Shown: positions 1 to 8,122, numbered from the stretch's first letter. The stretch is DNA of 35,860 bases from an uncultured Bacteroidales bacterium (GCA_902790595.1 CADASL010000011.1:1-35860), one strand, 5' to 3'. The notes: generated by a model not told the origin, from the letters alone. Numbers and translations: made by a program.

Positions 1-59
1 GCAAAAAACTTGGTAAATAGTTTTTTCATCTTATTATGTATGAAGTAGTTAACTAGTTG

Positions 60-84
60 AAATGGGACGCTACACCCATTTTTT
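60..84 (+). terminator. Rho-independent terminator of a gene left of the window
   Basis: AAATGGG and CCCATTT form a perfect 7-bp stem around an 8-nt loop, followed directly by a T run. Only the plus strand has the T tract, so it should end a rightward transcript whose gene lies before base 1. No coding region is visible in bases 1-60. Confidence 0.6.
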
Positions 85-229
85 CAAAGTTCCACAAAGG
101 TAAGCATTAAATATAGGTGTGCAACGAATTTCTGAATAAAAATACCGCCTTTCACAAAAATAACGTCCTTACTTTTTTTCGGCAAAATTCATACTCTCCT
201 CTCGCGCCCGCCAAACTGCAATTTTCGCC

Positions 230-311
230 TTAATCTTCCCTTAATCTTCCCTTAATCTTCCCTTAATCTTCCCTTAATCTTCCCTTAATCTTCCCTTAAT
301 CTTCCCTTAAT
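230..311. repeat. 11-bp tandem repeat, 7 full copies plus a partial one
   Basis: The unit TTAATCTTCCC is repeated seven times without a mismatch (230-306) and followed by TTAAT. It lies about 105 bp before the ATG of the receiver gene. Perfect identity suggests recent slippage or copy-number variation. The unit is not a multiple of 3 and the region is not coding. Confidence 0.95.
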
Positions 312-415
312 GATAAAGCGCTTTGGGGTTCAACGCTTACGCGAAAAAAAACTCGAAAAAAACATCGGCGTAATTGATTATTTTCTAATTTGCTTTGCTT
401 TTTATTGCTCAAACT

Positions 416-802
416 ATGCTTATTGACAAAGAATACAACTGGCGCGGCAAAACAATACTGATTGCCGAGGACGAGGATATTAACTATATGTTCGTTGAGC
501 GCGTTCTGCTGGCGACAAATGTCACTTTGGTGCGCGCCAACAACGGCCAGCACGCCATCGACATTGTGAACAGCAACCCCAACATCAACCTGGTGCTGAT
601 GGACATACGTATGCCCGACGTCAACGGCATCGAGGCCGCCGAGGCCATCAAGAAAATCAGGCCGGAACTACCCGTGGTTGCGCAAACCTGCTACGAAAAA
701 GATTTGATTTTAGACGATTACCCCAAAGCCCATTTCGACGGATTCATCTGCAAACCCGTCAATATCAATAAATTGTTCGAGATAATCGATCACTTGGTTT
801 AA
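416..802 (+). CDS. Stand-alone response regulator receiver domain protein
   Basis: A 128-residue single receiver (CheY-like) domain with no output domain. The expected residues are present: acidic pair E18/D19, phosphoacceptor D63 in the LVLMDIRMP strand-loop, T91 and the conserved K113 followed by proline. Such proteins take a phosphoryl group from a histidine kinase or act as a phosphorelay intermediate; they act in the cytoplasm. No kinase or phosphotransferase gene is nearby, so the partner is unknown. I chose the ATG at 416 over an in-frame TTG at 395 because the receiver fold begins only at residue 13 and ATG is the stronger start. The family call is firm; the pathway is unknown. Confidence 0.88.
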   Translation: MLIDKEYNWRGKTILIAEDEDINYMFVERVLLATNVTLVRANNGQHAIDIVNSNPNINLVLMDIRMPDVNGIEAAEAIKKIRPELPVVAQTCYEKDLILDDYPKAHFDGFICKPVNINKLFEIIDHLV

Positions 803-860
803 TGCGGAGCTACGAAAGGTCCCTTCAACTTGCCTCCTCCAACCTGCAGTGCGCAGTTTT

Positions 861-2072
861 CTAAAACGCTGCCAACAGCAAGTTAATGTCGTGCGATTGC
901 ATCCCCAACCGGCTGCCTATCAGCTCGTTAGTCAGAATTCCGTTGTAAACATACGCTCCTGCCCTCACTCCGGCATTGTCTTTGATGAGCTGATTTATGC
1001 CACCGGCCTCACCAAGCTCAATCAGCACCTGGCCGAGTATGTTGCTCAGTACGTAAGTCGCTGTGCGCGAAACTCTTGACGGAATATTTGGCACGCAATA
1101 GTGAATCACACCGTGCTTCTCATAAACCGGCTCGGCAAACGATGTGGGCTCCGACGTCTCAAAGCATCCGCCCTGCGTCATACACAAATCCACAATCACC
1201 GAGTGGCTCTTCATCTGGCTCACAGCGTCCTCACTCACAATGAAATCGCGGCGGCAGTTGTTCTCGTAGAGCGCCCCCACAACCACATCGGCCGAACGGA
1301 TGGCTTTGAGCAGCACCATCGGCTGCAAAACCGACGTAAATATGTGCATTCCAAGTCGTTGCTGAAGGTCGCGCAAGCGATTGATTGACTTGTCGAAAAC
1401 CTTGACCGAAGCGCCAAGCCCGAGCGCCGTTCGCGCCGCACACTCGGCGGCTGTTCCCGCGCCCAGAACAACCACATCAGTCGGACTGATGCCGCTGATG
1501 CCGCCCAGCATCTCGCCCTTGCCTCCGTGAGCATCGCTCAAATATTCTGCGGCAATAAGCATCGATGTTGTGCCCGATATCTCACTGAAACTCTGCACTA
1601 TGGGATAAACCTCGCAAGTGGCGTCCTTGAAAAATTCAAACCCGATGGCTGTGATTTTCAGCTCCTGAAGTTTCTCTATGTACTGCTTGGTTTGCGAGTA
1701 GATGTCGTAACTGCTGAAAAGCACCTGGTGGCCTTTCATCATCGCCAGCTCCTCTTCGTTGGGTGGTAACACCTTCATAATCACGTCGCAAGAGTAGATA
1801 TTGCTTCGGCAAGGCTCAATAACGGCACCCTGCTCTGCATATTTCTGGTCGGCAAAATGAGCCTTCTCGCCCGCACCCGATTCAACATAAACATCGTGCC
1901 CAAGCCCCACCAAAAACCCAACGGCGTGAGGCGCCATAGCAACTCGGTTCTCGTTTTGCGCCGACTCTTTTGCAACAGCTATGCGCATTTTTTTGCGCTT
2001 GCGCGAAATCTCAAGCGTCTCTTCGCACGGCAGCAGATTCGTCTTGCCGAATCCAAAATCAGAAATACTCAT
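861..2072 (-). CDS. Alanine dehydrogenase / transhydrogenase-alpha-like protein
   Basis: A 403-residue protein of the alanine dehydrogenase/PNT family. An N-terminal extension of about 28 residues precedes the typical strand (RIAVAKES..NENRVAMAP). The Rossmann segment GAGTAAECAARTALGLGASV fits NAD binding, and the C-terminal NIPSRVSRTAT block is family-typical. Alanine dehydrogenases interconvert alanine and pyruvate plus ammonia with NAD. Where classical enzymes have the catalytic histidine in a YLHLA motif, this protein reads SSYDIYS, so the classical activity is uncertain; the lysine of the KEP motif is kept as K in IMKVLPP. The ATG at 2072 is preferred to an upstream in-frame ATG at 2117 because the extension then matches the length I recall for flavobacterial relatives. 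The gene is divergent from the LRR gene. Confidence 0.8.
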   Translation of the reverse strand: MSISDFGFGKTNLLPCEETLEISRKRKKMRIAVAKESAQNENRVAMAPHAVGFLVGLGHDVYVESGAGEKAHFADQKYAEQGAVIEPCRSNIYSCDVIMKVLPPNEEELAMMKGHQVLFSSYDIYSQTKQYIEKLQELKITAIGFEFFKDATCEVYPIVQSFSEISGTTSMLIAAEYLSDAHGGKGEMLGGISGISPTDVVVLGAGTAAECAARTALGLGASVKVFDKSINRLRDLQQRLGMHIFTSVLQPMVLLKAIRSADVVVGALYENNCRRDFIVSEDAVSQMKSHSVIVDLCMTQGGCFETSEPTSFAEPVYEKHGVIHYCVPNIPSRVSRTATYVLSNILGQVLIELGEAGGINQLIKDNAGVRAGAYVYNGILTNELIGSRLGMQSHDINLLLAAF

Positions 2073-2373
2073 ACTTACCAAACATTTAAGGCACAACACT
2101 TTACAATGCCGCGCCAATTAAATTTACGACAATCGAAAATTAGCAGAAAACGCACACTACCGCAATGCCGCAACGAATTGTTATCAACACGTTATGCTTA
2201 TGCCTGCTGCCGCGAAAAATGATTTTTCATCAATTGCGGCACGCAAATTGCCAAAATCCAACCATCGGAAAAATGACAAAAATCTTATTAAAATCGACAA
2301 AATGCGGTGTTCAATGTAAACAATGTCAGCAACAAATTTGTAATTTTGCAACCGACTCAGAAAATGATAATTT
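2073..2373. other. Divergent intergenic region
   Basis: About 300 bases between the minus-strand dehydrogenase-like gene and the plus-strand LRR gene. It must hold both promoters. A nested hairpin is visible at 2209-2240 (GCCGC/GCGGC outside, GAAAAA/TTTTTC inside) without a T tract. A -7 box for the LRR gene lies at 2341-2348. No gene is supported here. Confidence 0.55.
2341..2348 (+). promoter_or_regulatory. Candidate -7 box (TAATTTTG) for the LRR gene
   Basis: TAATTTTG matches the Bacteroidetes TAnnTTTG consensus exactly and lies 25 bp before the ATG at 2374. No good TTTG -33 box is seen at the usual spacing. Confidence 0.4.
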
Positions 2374-2907
2374 ATGGAAGAATACGAGATTAAATGCTTG
2401 ATTGAAAGGGTTAAAGAAGCCAAATGCAAACAACTTGACCTATCTAACAAAGACATTGACGAGCTCCCGGAAGAGATTGGCGAGCTTACCGAAATCGAAA
2501 GCCTTGACTTGAGCTTCAACCACATCAAGAAACTGCCCGAGTCGATTACCAATATGACCAACCTGAAGGAACTTTTCCTGATGCGTAACGGCATTACCGA
2601 GTTGCCCGAAAACATTGGCAAACTGCACAATCTCAATTCGTTGGATGTCAGCTACAATCCCATTCAGAAACTGCCTTCGCAAATGGGCCAGCTGAGCAAC
2701 TTGCAAACTTTCGATGCAAGTTTCTGCTTGTTGCACACAATTCCGACCGAGATGGTTAAATTGCAGAAAATCACCCGCATACACTTTGACGAAAACCCGA
2801 TTGACTGTCCGCCGCTGAAGGTTATCCGCCGTGGTTGGAACGCCATCAAATATTTCCTTACCGAACGCGGAAAGGAGAATTTCTCAACAACTCTGCTTCA
2901 AAGCTGA
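2374..2907 (+). CDS. Leucine-rich repeat protein, probably cytoplasmic
   Basis: A 177-residue protein made almost entirely of leucine-rich repeats. About five repeats of roughly 23 residues follow the pattern LxxLxLSxNxIxxLPExIxxLxN between residues 20 and 135, ending in a helical C-terminus. There is no signal peptide or membrane segment, so it is probably cytoplasmic and should act by protein-protein binding. No catalytic domain (GTPase, kinase or ligase) is attached. Neighbours are on the opposite strand, so it is likely monocistronic. The repeat class is certain; the partner and role are unknown. Confidence 0.85.
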   Translation: MEEYEIKCLIERVKEAKCKQLDLSNKDIDELPEEIGELTEIESLDLSFNHIKKLPESITNMTNLKELFLMRNGITELPENIGKLHNLNSLDVSYNPIQKLPSQMGQLSNLQTFDASFCLLHTIPTEMVKLQKITRIHFDENPIDCPPLKVIRRGWNAIKYFLTERGKENFSTTLLQS

Positions 2908-2960
2908 CAATAAGCGCTTCCGCGATTACTGCCCGGCAGAGAATCATAAATGACTGATTA

Positions 2961-3377
2961 TTAGATTCCAGCAAGCTCAATAATGCGCTGGTCTGCATCG
3001 TCAACTGTGATTTTGACGATTGTAAAATGCTCCGGCATAAGCTCTTCCACCTTCTCGGGCCACTCAACAAAGCAGTAGTCGCTGCCGAAGAAGTAGTCCT
3101 CGTAGCCAAGATTGAAGGCCTCTTCAAGATTCTTGATGCGGTAAAAATCGAAATGGAAAATGCGTCCGGCGGCGGAGTTGTACTCGTTGATGATTGCAAA
3201 TGAAGGACTTGAAACTGTATCAGTTGTGCCAAGTTGCTCGCACACGGCCTTGATGAAAGTGGTTTTGCCGGCCCCCATCGGTCCGTAGAACGCGAAATGA
3301 CGCTTGTCACCTACGGCTGCCAGAAACTCTTTGGCCGCTGATTCGATGTCGCTCAAGTTGTTTATTTTGATAATCAT
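2961..3377 (-). CDS. tsaE: tRNA threonylcarbamoyladenosine biosynthesis ATPase TsaE
   Basis: A 138-residue protein with all TsaE hallmarks: Walker A GPMGAGKTT at residues 32-40, the switch-like SSPSFAIINEY at 56-66, HFDFYR at 75-80 and the FVEWPEK motif near 103-109. TsaE is the ATPase that works with TsaB and TsaD to place threonylcarbamoyl on A37 of ANN-decoding tRNAs in the cytoplasm. It is the last gene of a minus-strand set rnhA-purN-tsaE, starting 48 bp after purN. Its length is close to the usual 140-160 residues. The window also holds tcdA at 17566-18291, which acts on the same modification. Confidence 0.95.
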   Translation of the reverse strand: MIIKINNLSDIESAAKEFLAAVGDKRHFAFYGPMGAGKTTFIKAVCEQLGTTDTVSSPSFAIINEYNSAAGRIFHFDFYRIKNLEEAFNLGYEDYFFGSDYCFVEWPEKVEELMPEHFTIVKITVDDADQRIIELAGI

Positions 3378-3425
3378 TGGTTTAGATGTTGATTTTTTTA
3401 CAATTATTCCGCCTTCAATCTTCGA

Positions 3426-4031
3426 TTATTGAATTGGCTCAACGGTCACCACGCGCTCAAAATCGCGTCCAAGAATCATATTCTCAATGATTTTCGGATA
3501 AAATTTATATTCGAGAGCGTGAACTTTCTGAGCCACTTTTTCGGCGTTGTCGAGAGGCTCAACTTTGATTTTTGCCTGGAACACGGTTGTACCCTCGTCG
3601 TAGTTGGCGTCAATCTTATGGATGGTAATACCCGACTCCTTCTCGCGCGCCTCAACCACAGCCTGATGCACCTTGTCGCCGTACATTCCCTTGCCACCGA
3701 ACTTCGGCAACAACGACGGATGAATGTTCAGAATATGGCCATCGTACTTGTTTACAATGCTTTCGGGCAACAAGACAAGGAATCCGGCTAAAATCACCCA
3801 ATCGATTTTAAGCTCACCAAGAAGGCCCAGCAACTTGTCGGTGCCAACCATATCGGCACGGCTCATCACATACGACGGAACACGCAGATATTTAGCACGT
3901 TCCAGCACGTAGGCATCGGCTTTGTTCGAGATTATTGCGGCAACCTCAACCGCATCGGAATGTGAGAAGTATTTCACTATGTTTTCGGCGTTCGAGCCTG
4001 AACCCGAAGCCAGAATTGCAAGACGTATCAT
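3426..4031 (-). CDS. purN: Phosphoribosylglycinamide formyltransferase 1 (GART)
   Basis: A 201-residue enzyme that moves a formyl group from 10-formyltetrahydrofolate to GAR, the third step of purine synthesis. The N-terminal [13 protein letters not shown] phosphate-binding loop is present, and the catalytic triad is visible as N102 and H104 (in [13 protein letters not shown]) and D145 (in the YDEGTT loop). The length matches the family. Its ATG overlaps the rnhA stop codon by three bases (ATGA arrangement at 4028-4031), so translation of the two is probably coupled. tsaE follows downstream. Confidence 0.96.
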   Translation of the reverse strand: MIRLAILASGSGSNAENIVKYFSHSDAVEVAAIISNKADAYVLERAKYLRVPSYVMSRADMVGTDKLLGLLGELKIDWVILAGFLVLLPESIVNKYDGHILNIHPSLLPKFGGKGMYGDKVHQAVVEAREKESGITIHKIDANYDEGTTVFQAKIKVEPLDNAEKVAQKVHALEYKFYPKIIENMILGRDFERVVTVEPIQ

Positions 4032-4504
4032 AAATTTAAAGTATTATCGTTCTGTTGGTTTACGTAACCCTCGTCGATGAGCGTGGGCGCGGCGGCGGCT
4101 GTGGTTGCCAGCTGGTCGCAGCGCTCGTTGAGCGGAATGCCGTCGTGGCCCTTAACCCACCGGAAAACCACATTGTGCTGCTTGTAAACGCGCCAGAAGC
4201 GCATCCAGAGGTCGGGGTTTTTCTTGCCTTTGAAGCCTTTCTGTATCCAGCCTTCGAGCCAGTGCTTCTCAACGGCGTCAACCACATAGCGCGAGTCGGA
4301 ATAAATCATCACATCGCAGCCATCGGTTTTCAGCGCCTCCAGCCCCTTGATGACGGCCAGCAGTTCCATCCGGTTGTTCGTCGTCAGGCGGAAACCCTCC
4401 GAAAGCTCCTTGCGGTGCGGCCCGCAGGTGAGCACAACGCCGTAGCCTCCCGGTCCGGGATTGCCTGAAGCGGCGCCATCGGTGTAGATTATAATCTGCT
4501 GCAT
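4028..4504 (-). CDS. rnhA: Ribonuclease HI
   Basis: A 158-residue RNase HI that cleaves the RNA strand of RNA-DNA hybrids (R-loops and replication primers). The four metal-binding carboxylates are present: D9 in [17 protein letters not shown]47 in NNRMELLA, D70 in YSDSRYVV and D130 in NERCDQLA; H120 sits in the flexible catalytic loop. The basic handle region ([16 protein letters not shown]) is retained. The start at 4504 gives a normal N-terminus; an upstream in-frame start would add 18 residues unlike the family. It is the first gene of the rnhA-purN-tsaE set. Confidence 0.96.
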   Translation of the reverse strand: MQQIIIYTDGAASGNPGPGGYGVVLTCGPHRKELSEGFRLTTNNRMELLAVIKGLEALKTDGCDVMIYSDSRYVVDAVEKHWLEGWIQKGFKGKKNPDLWMRFWRVYKQHNVVFRWVKGHDGIPLNERCDQLATTAAAAPTLIDEGYVNQQNDNTLNL

Positions 4505-4524
4505 CGGTCTGTTTTTTAGCGGCG

Positions 4525-4532
4525 CAAAGATA
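4525..4532 (-). promoter_or_regulatory. Candidate -7 box (TATCTTTG) for rnhA-purN-tsaE
   Basis: On the minus strand the bases read TATCTTTG, an exact TAnnTTTG match, 20 bp before the rnhA ATG. A well-spaced TTTG -33 element is not evident. Confidence 0.45.
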
Positions 4533-4558
4533 AACGGAAAACGGAAACTGATACGCAC

Positions 4559-4590
4559 AAAAAAAGCGACACATCACGCATCGCCTTTTT
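4559..4590 (-). terminator. Weak terminator after the EF-hand membrane protein gene
   Basis: A short stem GCGA/TCGC flanked by A-rich sequence on the left and T-rich on the right. Read on the minus strand it gives a hairpin followed by seven T, 23 bp past the stop of the 743-residue protein gene. The stem is only 4 strong pairs plus A-T pairs. Confidence 0.4.
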
Positions 4591-4612
4591 GAATTATTAA
4601 TCGATTGACAGA

Positions 4613-6844
4613 TTACTCTGCAATTGTGCTGTCAGCGCAAGCTGGTGCTTCCGCAGCAGCCGGTGCGGGCGCCTCTGTGCACGCTTCAACATTTTCGGCG
4701 CAAGCCTTTTTGCCATACGGCAAGCCGAAACGCTCCAGCTTGTTGGTGAAATAGAGCCCGGCAAAAATCGCGGCAAGCAGAATGATTATCCAAAAGATTC
4801 GCTTCCAAACAACGCCTTTTTCGGCAAACGGGTCTTTCAGTCTAACCTTCGGATATTTGGCAATTTTGGTCAGCGTGGCGCCAAAGATGATGTTCACCAG
4901 AATGTCAGCGTTCACCGCCCAGCCGTTGGCGTTGAGCACCTGCGCCAAATTACGCTTGCGAAGCTTGAGCCAGGCCATAATCATCGACGGACCCGAAATA
5001 ATGACTATAATTCCCAGGAAAATAGCAAGATACTGATACCAATGGAGGCCTTTGAGCTCGTCGGCCACATTCACAAGCGCGGTTCCAATCATACCTAAAG
5101 CCATACCGATGGCGGCAAAAATACCGGCGAATTTTGCGATGTCGAACGGTGGCGTGACGGCCGGCTTCTCGCCATCGGCGGCAGTTTTGGCGGCCAATTT
5201 GGCGGTGGTTTCCTCCATCATTTTCGCATCTTTCTCGGCTGCACGCTTGTTTATCATATTCTCAACCCAAACCGACATACGGCGGTAAGGCGACCAGAAC
5301 GCCTGGCGGATGCTTATCGGGTTTTCGATGATTTTCACCACGGTGGCGTCCCAATCCAATCCGCTGCGGTCGTAGAAAACAGCGTTTTTGCCCACCGTCA
5401 GGTTGTTCACCTCTCCGTTGGTCATCACGGCCACAATCTTCATTGTTGTGCCTTTGGTTTTCGAAACGCAATCGCAGTAAATCAAGAACATACCGCTGAA
5501 ACTTGCCATCGCGTTGTGTTTGTCCATATCGCTGACTTTGATGCAAAGGTCGCAGCTGCGCTGGTCGATATAGAGCGTTCCGGCCTGGAAAATAGCCTTC
5601 ACACCAGTGTCTTTAGAGTAGAAATCGGTGAGGGTGACAAAGTTTTTGAGCAGCGTGTAGAAATCGCGGCACAGGTGCAGCAGTTTGTCAACCTCGCTGA
5701 TGCTGTTGGCCTCGCTCTCAAGCGCCTTATCTTGTTCAACAATCGCCAGAAGGTCTGACTTGCGATTGTCTTTCAGTATTTTATCAATCAACTCAACACC
5801 CAAAGACTCAACATCGGCGCCTTTTTTGCTATCGAGCCAGGCCACAAACGGTGCCAGCTTTTGCCCAACGCTCTGCCAATCGGCCTCGCTGATGGCGTCT
5901 TTCTTTGCGAAATCGGCATCGAAAACTATGCTTTTGAGTGTGCCGAAAGCTGCCTGCCAAGCAGGATTGATGGCCTCAATTTTGAGTGTGAGCCGGCCTT
6001 TGGTGTCGATTTTCGAAAGCGGATACTCGGCAATCTCATCGCCGCACTCGGTCAGGTTCTTGTCGCTGATGGCCTCAAACTGGCTCTGCGCAACGTTTAG
6101 CGGCGCCTCTGCTCCCGAATCGAACGCCGACAGTTTGCATCGCAGAAAATAGTCGTCCACCTTCGGTTTGATGCTCTGCCAGGCGGCAAGCGCGGCCGCT
6201 GTGCCGTCGCCGTAAGGCAAAACGGCGGCTTTCTGCCAGACATCGTAGTCGGCGCAAGCGGTGTAGAAAGCCTCAATCTGCTCAGCCGTGACACCTGCAT
6301 CACCGCTGCGGTCGGCTGTCGAACCGACGGTCTTGATGCAAGCCTCAATCACCGATTTCAAATCTGCATCGTCGGTCGAGTTGGCGGTTATCACACCGTC
6401 GCCATTGAATTTTGTTTTTGCAAAAATGGCCATACTGTCGGCGGTGTCGGCAATGGTGAGCGTATCGCCATCTTTGCCCAAATTGTTGAGAATCCGTTTG
6501 GCCGACGCCAGAACACGCTTGCCGTTGTCGGTAGTTTCATCAATATCCGACAATCGGATTTCGCCCTTCTGCGCGAACAGCAAATCGTTGGTTTTCAGTA
6601 CCGATGTCAACCATTCAGCTGTTTCCACAACTTCCGGAACACGAATTTTACCATCGTTGTCATAGTCCATCATTGCCAACGTACGCTCGTCGAGCTCAAG
6701 TCCTTTGACGGGGCAACTCAGAACGGTCCAAAGCTTCTGGTCGAGTTCGCCCAAATGAGCAATATCCTCGCCTTTGACAATATTAACACGCGTCACTCCG
6801 CCCACTCCGGCAAAGCTCCACTTGTAACCTTTGTTTTTTTCCAT
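4613..6844 (-). CDS. Large EF-hand protein with C-terminal membrane segments, unknown function
   Basis: A 743-residue protein I cannot assign to a characterised family. Near the N-terminus a canonical EF-hand loop runs from D60 to E71 (DYDNDGKIRVPE). Two degenerate loops follow, around FNGDGVITANS and DRSGDAGVTAEQ. There is no N-terminal signal peptide. A long, mostly helical middle region leads to about three hydrophobic segments between roughly residues 570 and 715 (IFAAIGMALGMIGTALV, YLAIFLGIIVIISG, IFWIIILLAAIFAGLYF). The tail is rich in Ala, Pro and Cys. This suggests an inner-membrane protein with a large soluble, possibly calcium-binding N-terminal part. It is transcribed alone, downstream of folA on the same strand. 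Confidence 0.75.
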   Translation of the reverse strand: MEKNKGYKWSFAGVGGVTRVNIVKGEDIAHLGELDQKLWTVLSCPVKGLELDERTLAMMDYDNDGKIRVPEVVETAEWLTSVLKTNDLLFAQKGEIRLSDIDETTDNGKRVLASAKRILNNLGKDGDTLTIADTADSMAIFAKTKFNGDGVITANSTDDADLKSVIEACIKTVGSTADRSGDAGVTAEQIEAFYTACADYDVWQKAAVLPYGDGTAAALAAWQSIKPKVDDYFLRCKLSAFDSGAEAPLNVAQSQFEAISDKNLTECGDEIAEYPLSKIDTKGRLTLKIEAINPAWQAAFGTLKSIVFDADFAKKDAISEADWQSVGQKLAPFVAWLDSKKGADVESLGVELIDKILKDNRKSDLLAIVEQDKALESEANSISEVDKLLHLCRDFYTLLKNFVTLTDFYSKDTGVKAIFQAGTLYIDQRSCDLCIKVSDMDKHNAMASFSGMFLIYCDCVSKTKGTTMKIVAVMTNGEVNNLTVGKNAVFYDRSGLDWDATVVKIIENPISIRQAFWSPYRRMSVWVENMINKRAAEKDAKMMEETTAKLAAKTAADGEKPAVTPPFDIAKFAGIFAAIGMALGMIGTALVNVADELKGLHWYQYLAIFLGIIVIISGPSMIMAWLKLRKRNLAQVLNANGWAVNADILVNIIFGATLTKIAKYPKVRLKDPFAEKGVVWKRIFWIIILLAAIFAGLYFTNKLERFGLPYGKKACAENVEACTEAPAPAAAEAPACADSTIAE

Positions 6845-6936
6845 ATTCCAAATTTTAATGTGCCAATTTACTAATAAATAAGTATGGTGGCGATAATAAT
6901 TTTTTCAGTTTTTTAGTCGCCGGCGATGCGCTCTAT

Positions 6937-7440
6937 TCACATATCTTTCTTTTCTATAGTCAGATAAGTATACTTGAAATCAGTTTTCTCATCGTTGTCG
7001 ATGTCGGTTCGCTCAACCTCACGCCATTTTGAGAAATCAATTTCGGGGAAAAAAGTGTCGGCCTCAAACTTTTTGTGAATGAGTGTCAAATAAAGTTTTG
7101 TGGCCAGCGGAAACATCTGCTTGTAGATGCTTGCGCCGCCAATCACAAACGACTCTTCGCCATCGGGCAGCAAGGCCACCGCGTCATCGATTGAGCGGGC
7201 CAGCACAGCACCTTCAAATTCAGCACCGGTGCGGCTGGTAATCACAATGTTGCGGCGCTCAGGCAGCGGACGGCGCGGCAAGGAAAGCCACGTGTTGCTA
7301 CCCATTATAATATTGTGTCCGGTGGTGATGGCCTTGAACCGCTTCAAATCGGCAGGAATGTAAGCCAAAAGATTGTTTTTCAGCCCGATGCCGCCGTTCT
7401 CATCAATGGCGACAATCATCGAAATCTGCTTGTCAGTCAT
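6937..7440 (-). CDS. folA: Dihydrofolate reductase
   Basis: A 167-residue enzyme that reduces dihydrofolate to tetrahydrofolate with NADPH, feeding thymidylate and purine synthesis. Family blocks are clear: IVAIDENGGIG, the substrate-binding acid D31 in IPADLKRFK, RRPLPERRNIVIT, and the cofactor segment FVIGGASIYKQMFPLA, then ADTFFPEID. The conserved Trp next to the active site is replaced (LLAYIP), and the NADPH-contacting basic pair of MGRxTW is Ser-Asn (MGSNTW). The ATG at 7440 gives a normal length; the open frame runs a further 118 codons upstream but that part has no DHFR character. No thyA lies beside it in this window. Confidence 0.92.
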   Translation of the reverse strand: MTDKQISMIVAIDENGGIGLKNNLLAYIPADLKRFKAITTGHNIIMGSNTWLSLPRRPLPERRNIVITSRTGAEFEGAVLARSIDDAVALLPDGEESFVIGGASIYKQMFPLATKLYLTLIHKKFEADTFFPEIDFSKWREVERTDIDNDEKTDFKYTYLTIEKKDM

Positions 7441-7550
7441 ACATATTATATTATGGGTGCAAGGTAGAAATTTTGAGGGATTGATGAATCTGTTTTTTCT
7501 TGTCGTGACGGATAATGGCGCACGAAATGCTTTCTGGCTCGCAAAAATCA

Positions 7551-7582
7551 TTTTCATTTCACAACGAACATTTGTATTTTTG
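7551..7582 (+). promoter_or_regulatory. Candidate promoter of the toxin-antitoxin operon
   Basis: TTTT at 7551-7554 (3 of 4 for TTTG) is followed after 20 bp by TATTTTTG at 7575-7582, an exact TAnnTTTG box. It lies 17 bp before the antitoxin ATG, a spacing usual for Bacteroidetes leaders. Confidence 0.45.
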
Positions 7583-7599
7583 CAAGAAATAGCAACAGT

Positions 7600-7848
7600 A
7601 TGACAACAGCACAACTTAGCACTGAAATCTGGCATAGTATGAGCATTATTGCTGATGACGAAGGACTTATGCGCCGTGCCGCAAAGTATTTGCGCAATCT
7701 GGCTGCCGAAAAAGCGGCTGACCCGACAGAAATGAGCCGCGAAGATTTTTTTGCGCGTGTTGACAAAGCCGAAAAACAAATTGCCAATGGACAATGCCGT
7801 AGTTTCAGCAATGCCAAAGAAATGAACGAATGGTTAGCCGCACTTTGA
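7600..7848 (+). CDS. Antitoxin of a YoeB-type toxin-antitoxin pair
   Basis: An 82-residue protein lying one base before the YoeB-like toxin gene, the normal antitoxin-first order. It is helical and charged, with a C-terminal part (SREDFFARVDKAEKQIANGQ..SFSNAKEMNEWL) of the kind found in antitoxins that accompany Txe/YoeB toxins in Bacteroidetes. It should bind and neutralise the toxin and may repress its own promoter, as such complexes usually do. I see no classical ribbon-helix-helix signature. The assignment rests on the C-terminal pattern and on the toxin partner. Confidence 0.8.
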   Translation: MTTAQLSTEIWHSMSIIADDEGLMRRAAKYLRNLAAEKAADPTEMSREDFFARVDKAEKQIANGQCRSFSNAKEMNEWLAAL

Positions 7849-7849
7849 T

Positions 7850-8122
7850 ATGTACTCAATCTCATATTCTGCCGAAGCCGAAGCCGACCTTGCAAAACTG
7901 AAAAGGAATGAACCCAAAAGTTTTGAAAAGGCCGTTAAGTTGCTCAATGAGATTGTTATACATCCCAAAACAGGCACTGGTCACCCCGAGCCGCTTAAAG
8001 GCAAACCCGAAAACCGCTGGAGTCGGCAAATAACCAAAAAACACCGCATTGTTTATCGGATTTTTGAAACAGAAATCCACATTGATGTCCTCACCGCCTA
8101 CGGCCATTACGGCGACAAATAG
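7850..8122 (+). CDS. YoeB/Txe-family mRNA interferase toxin
   Basis: A 90-residue RelE-superfamily toxin. The segment GHPEPLKG..RWSRQITKKHRIVYRI and the terminal GHYGDK match YoeB/Txe. The residues corresponding to the YoeB catalytic set are present: E47, R66, H86 and Y87. YoeB enzymes bind the ribosome and cut mRNA in the A site. The gene starts one base after the antitoxin stop, so translation is likely coupled. The toxin appears intact. The pair sits between folA and rpsO with no mobile-element remnants. Confidence 0.9.
   Translation: MYSISYSAEAEADLAKLKRNEPKSFEKAVKLLNEIVIHPKTGTGHPEPLKGKPENRWSRQITKKHRIVYRIFETEIHIDVLTAYGHYGDK

Larger units (their letters stand above)
1..415. other. Intergenic region before the receiver gene
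   Basis: This 415-base stretch has no convincing gene. It contains the terminator at 60-84 and the 11-bp tandem repeat at 230-311. No clear TAnnTTTG box was found just before the start codon at 416. Short open frames here have no recognisable protein features. Confidence 0.6.

Noticed and set aside
2209..2240. Nested hairpin as terminator or riboswitch
   Set aside because: No T tract follows, no known riboswitch features are present, and it lies in a divergent promoter region.
7441..7794. N-terminal extension of folA by 118 codons
   Set aside because: Dihydrofolate reductases begin near the ATG at 7440; the extension would overlap the start of the divergent antitoxin gene and its promoter.
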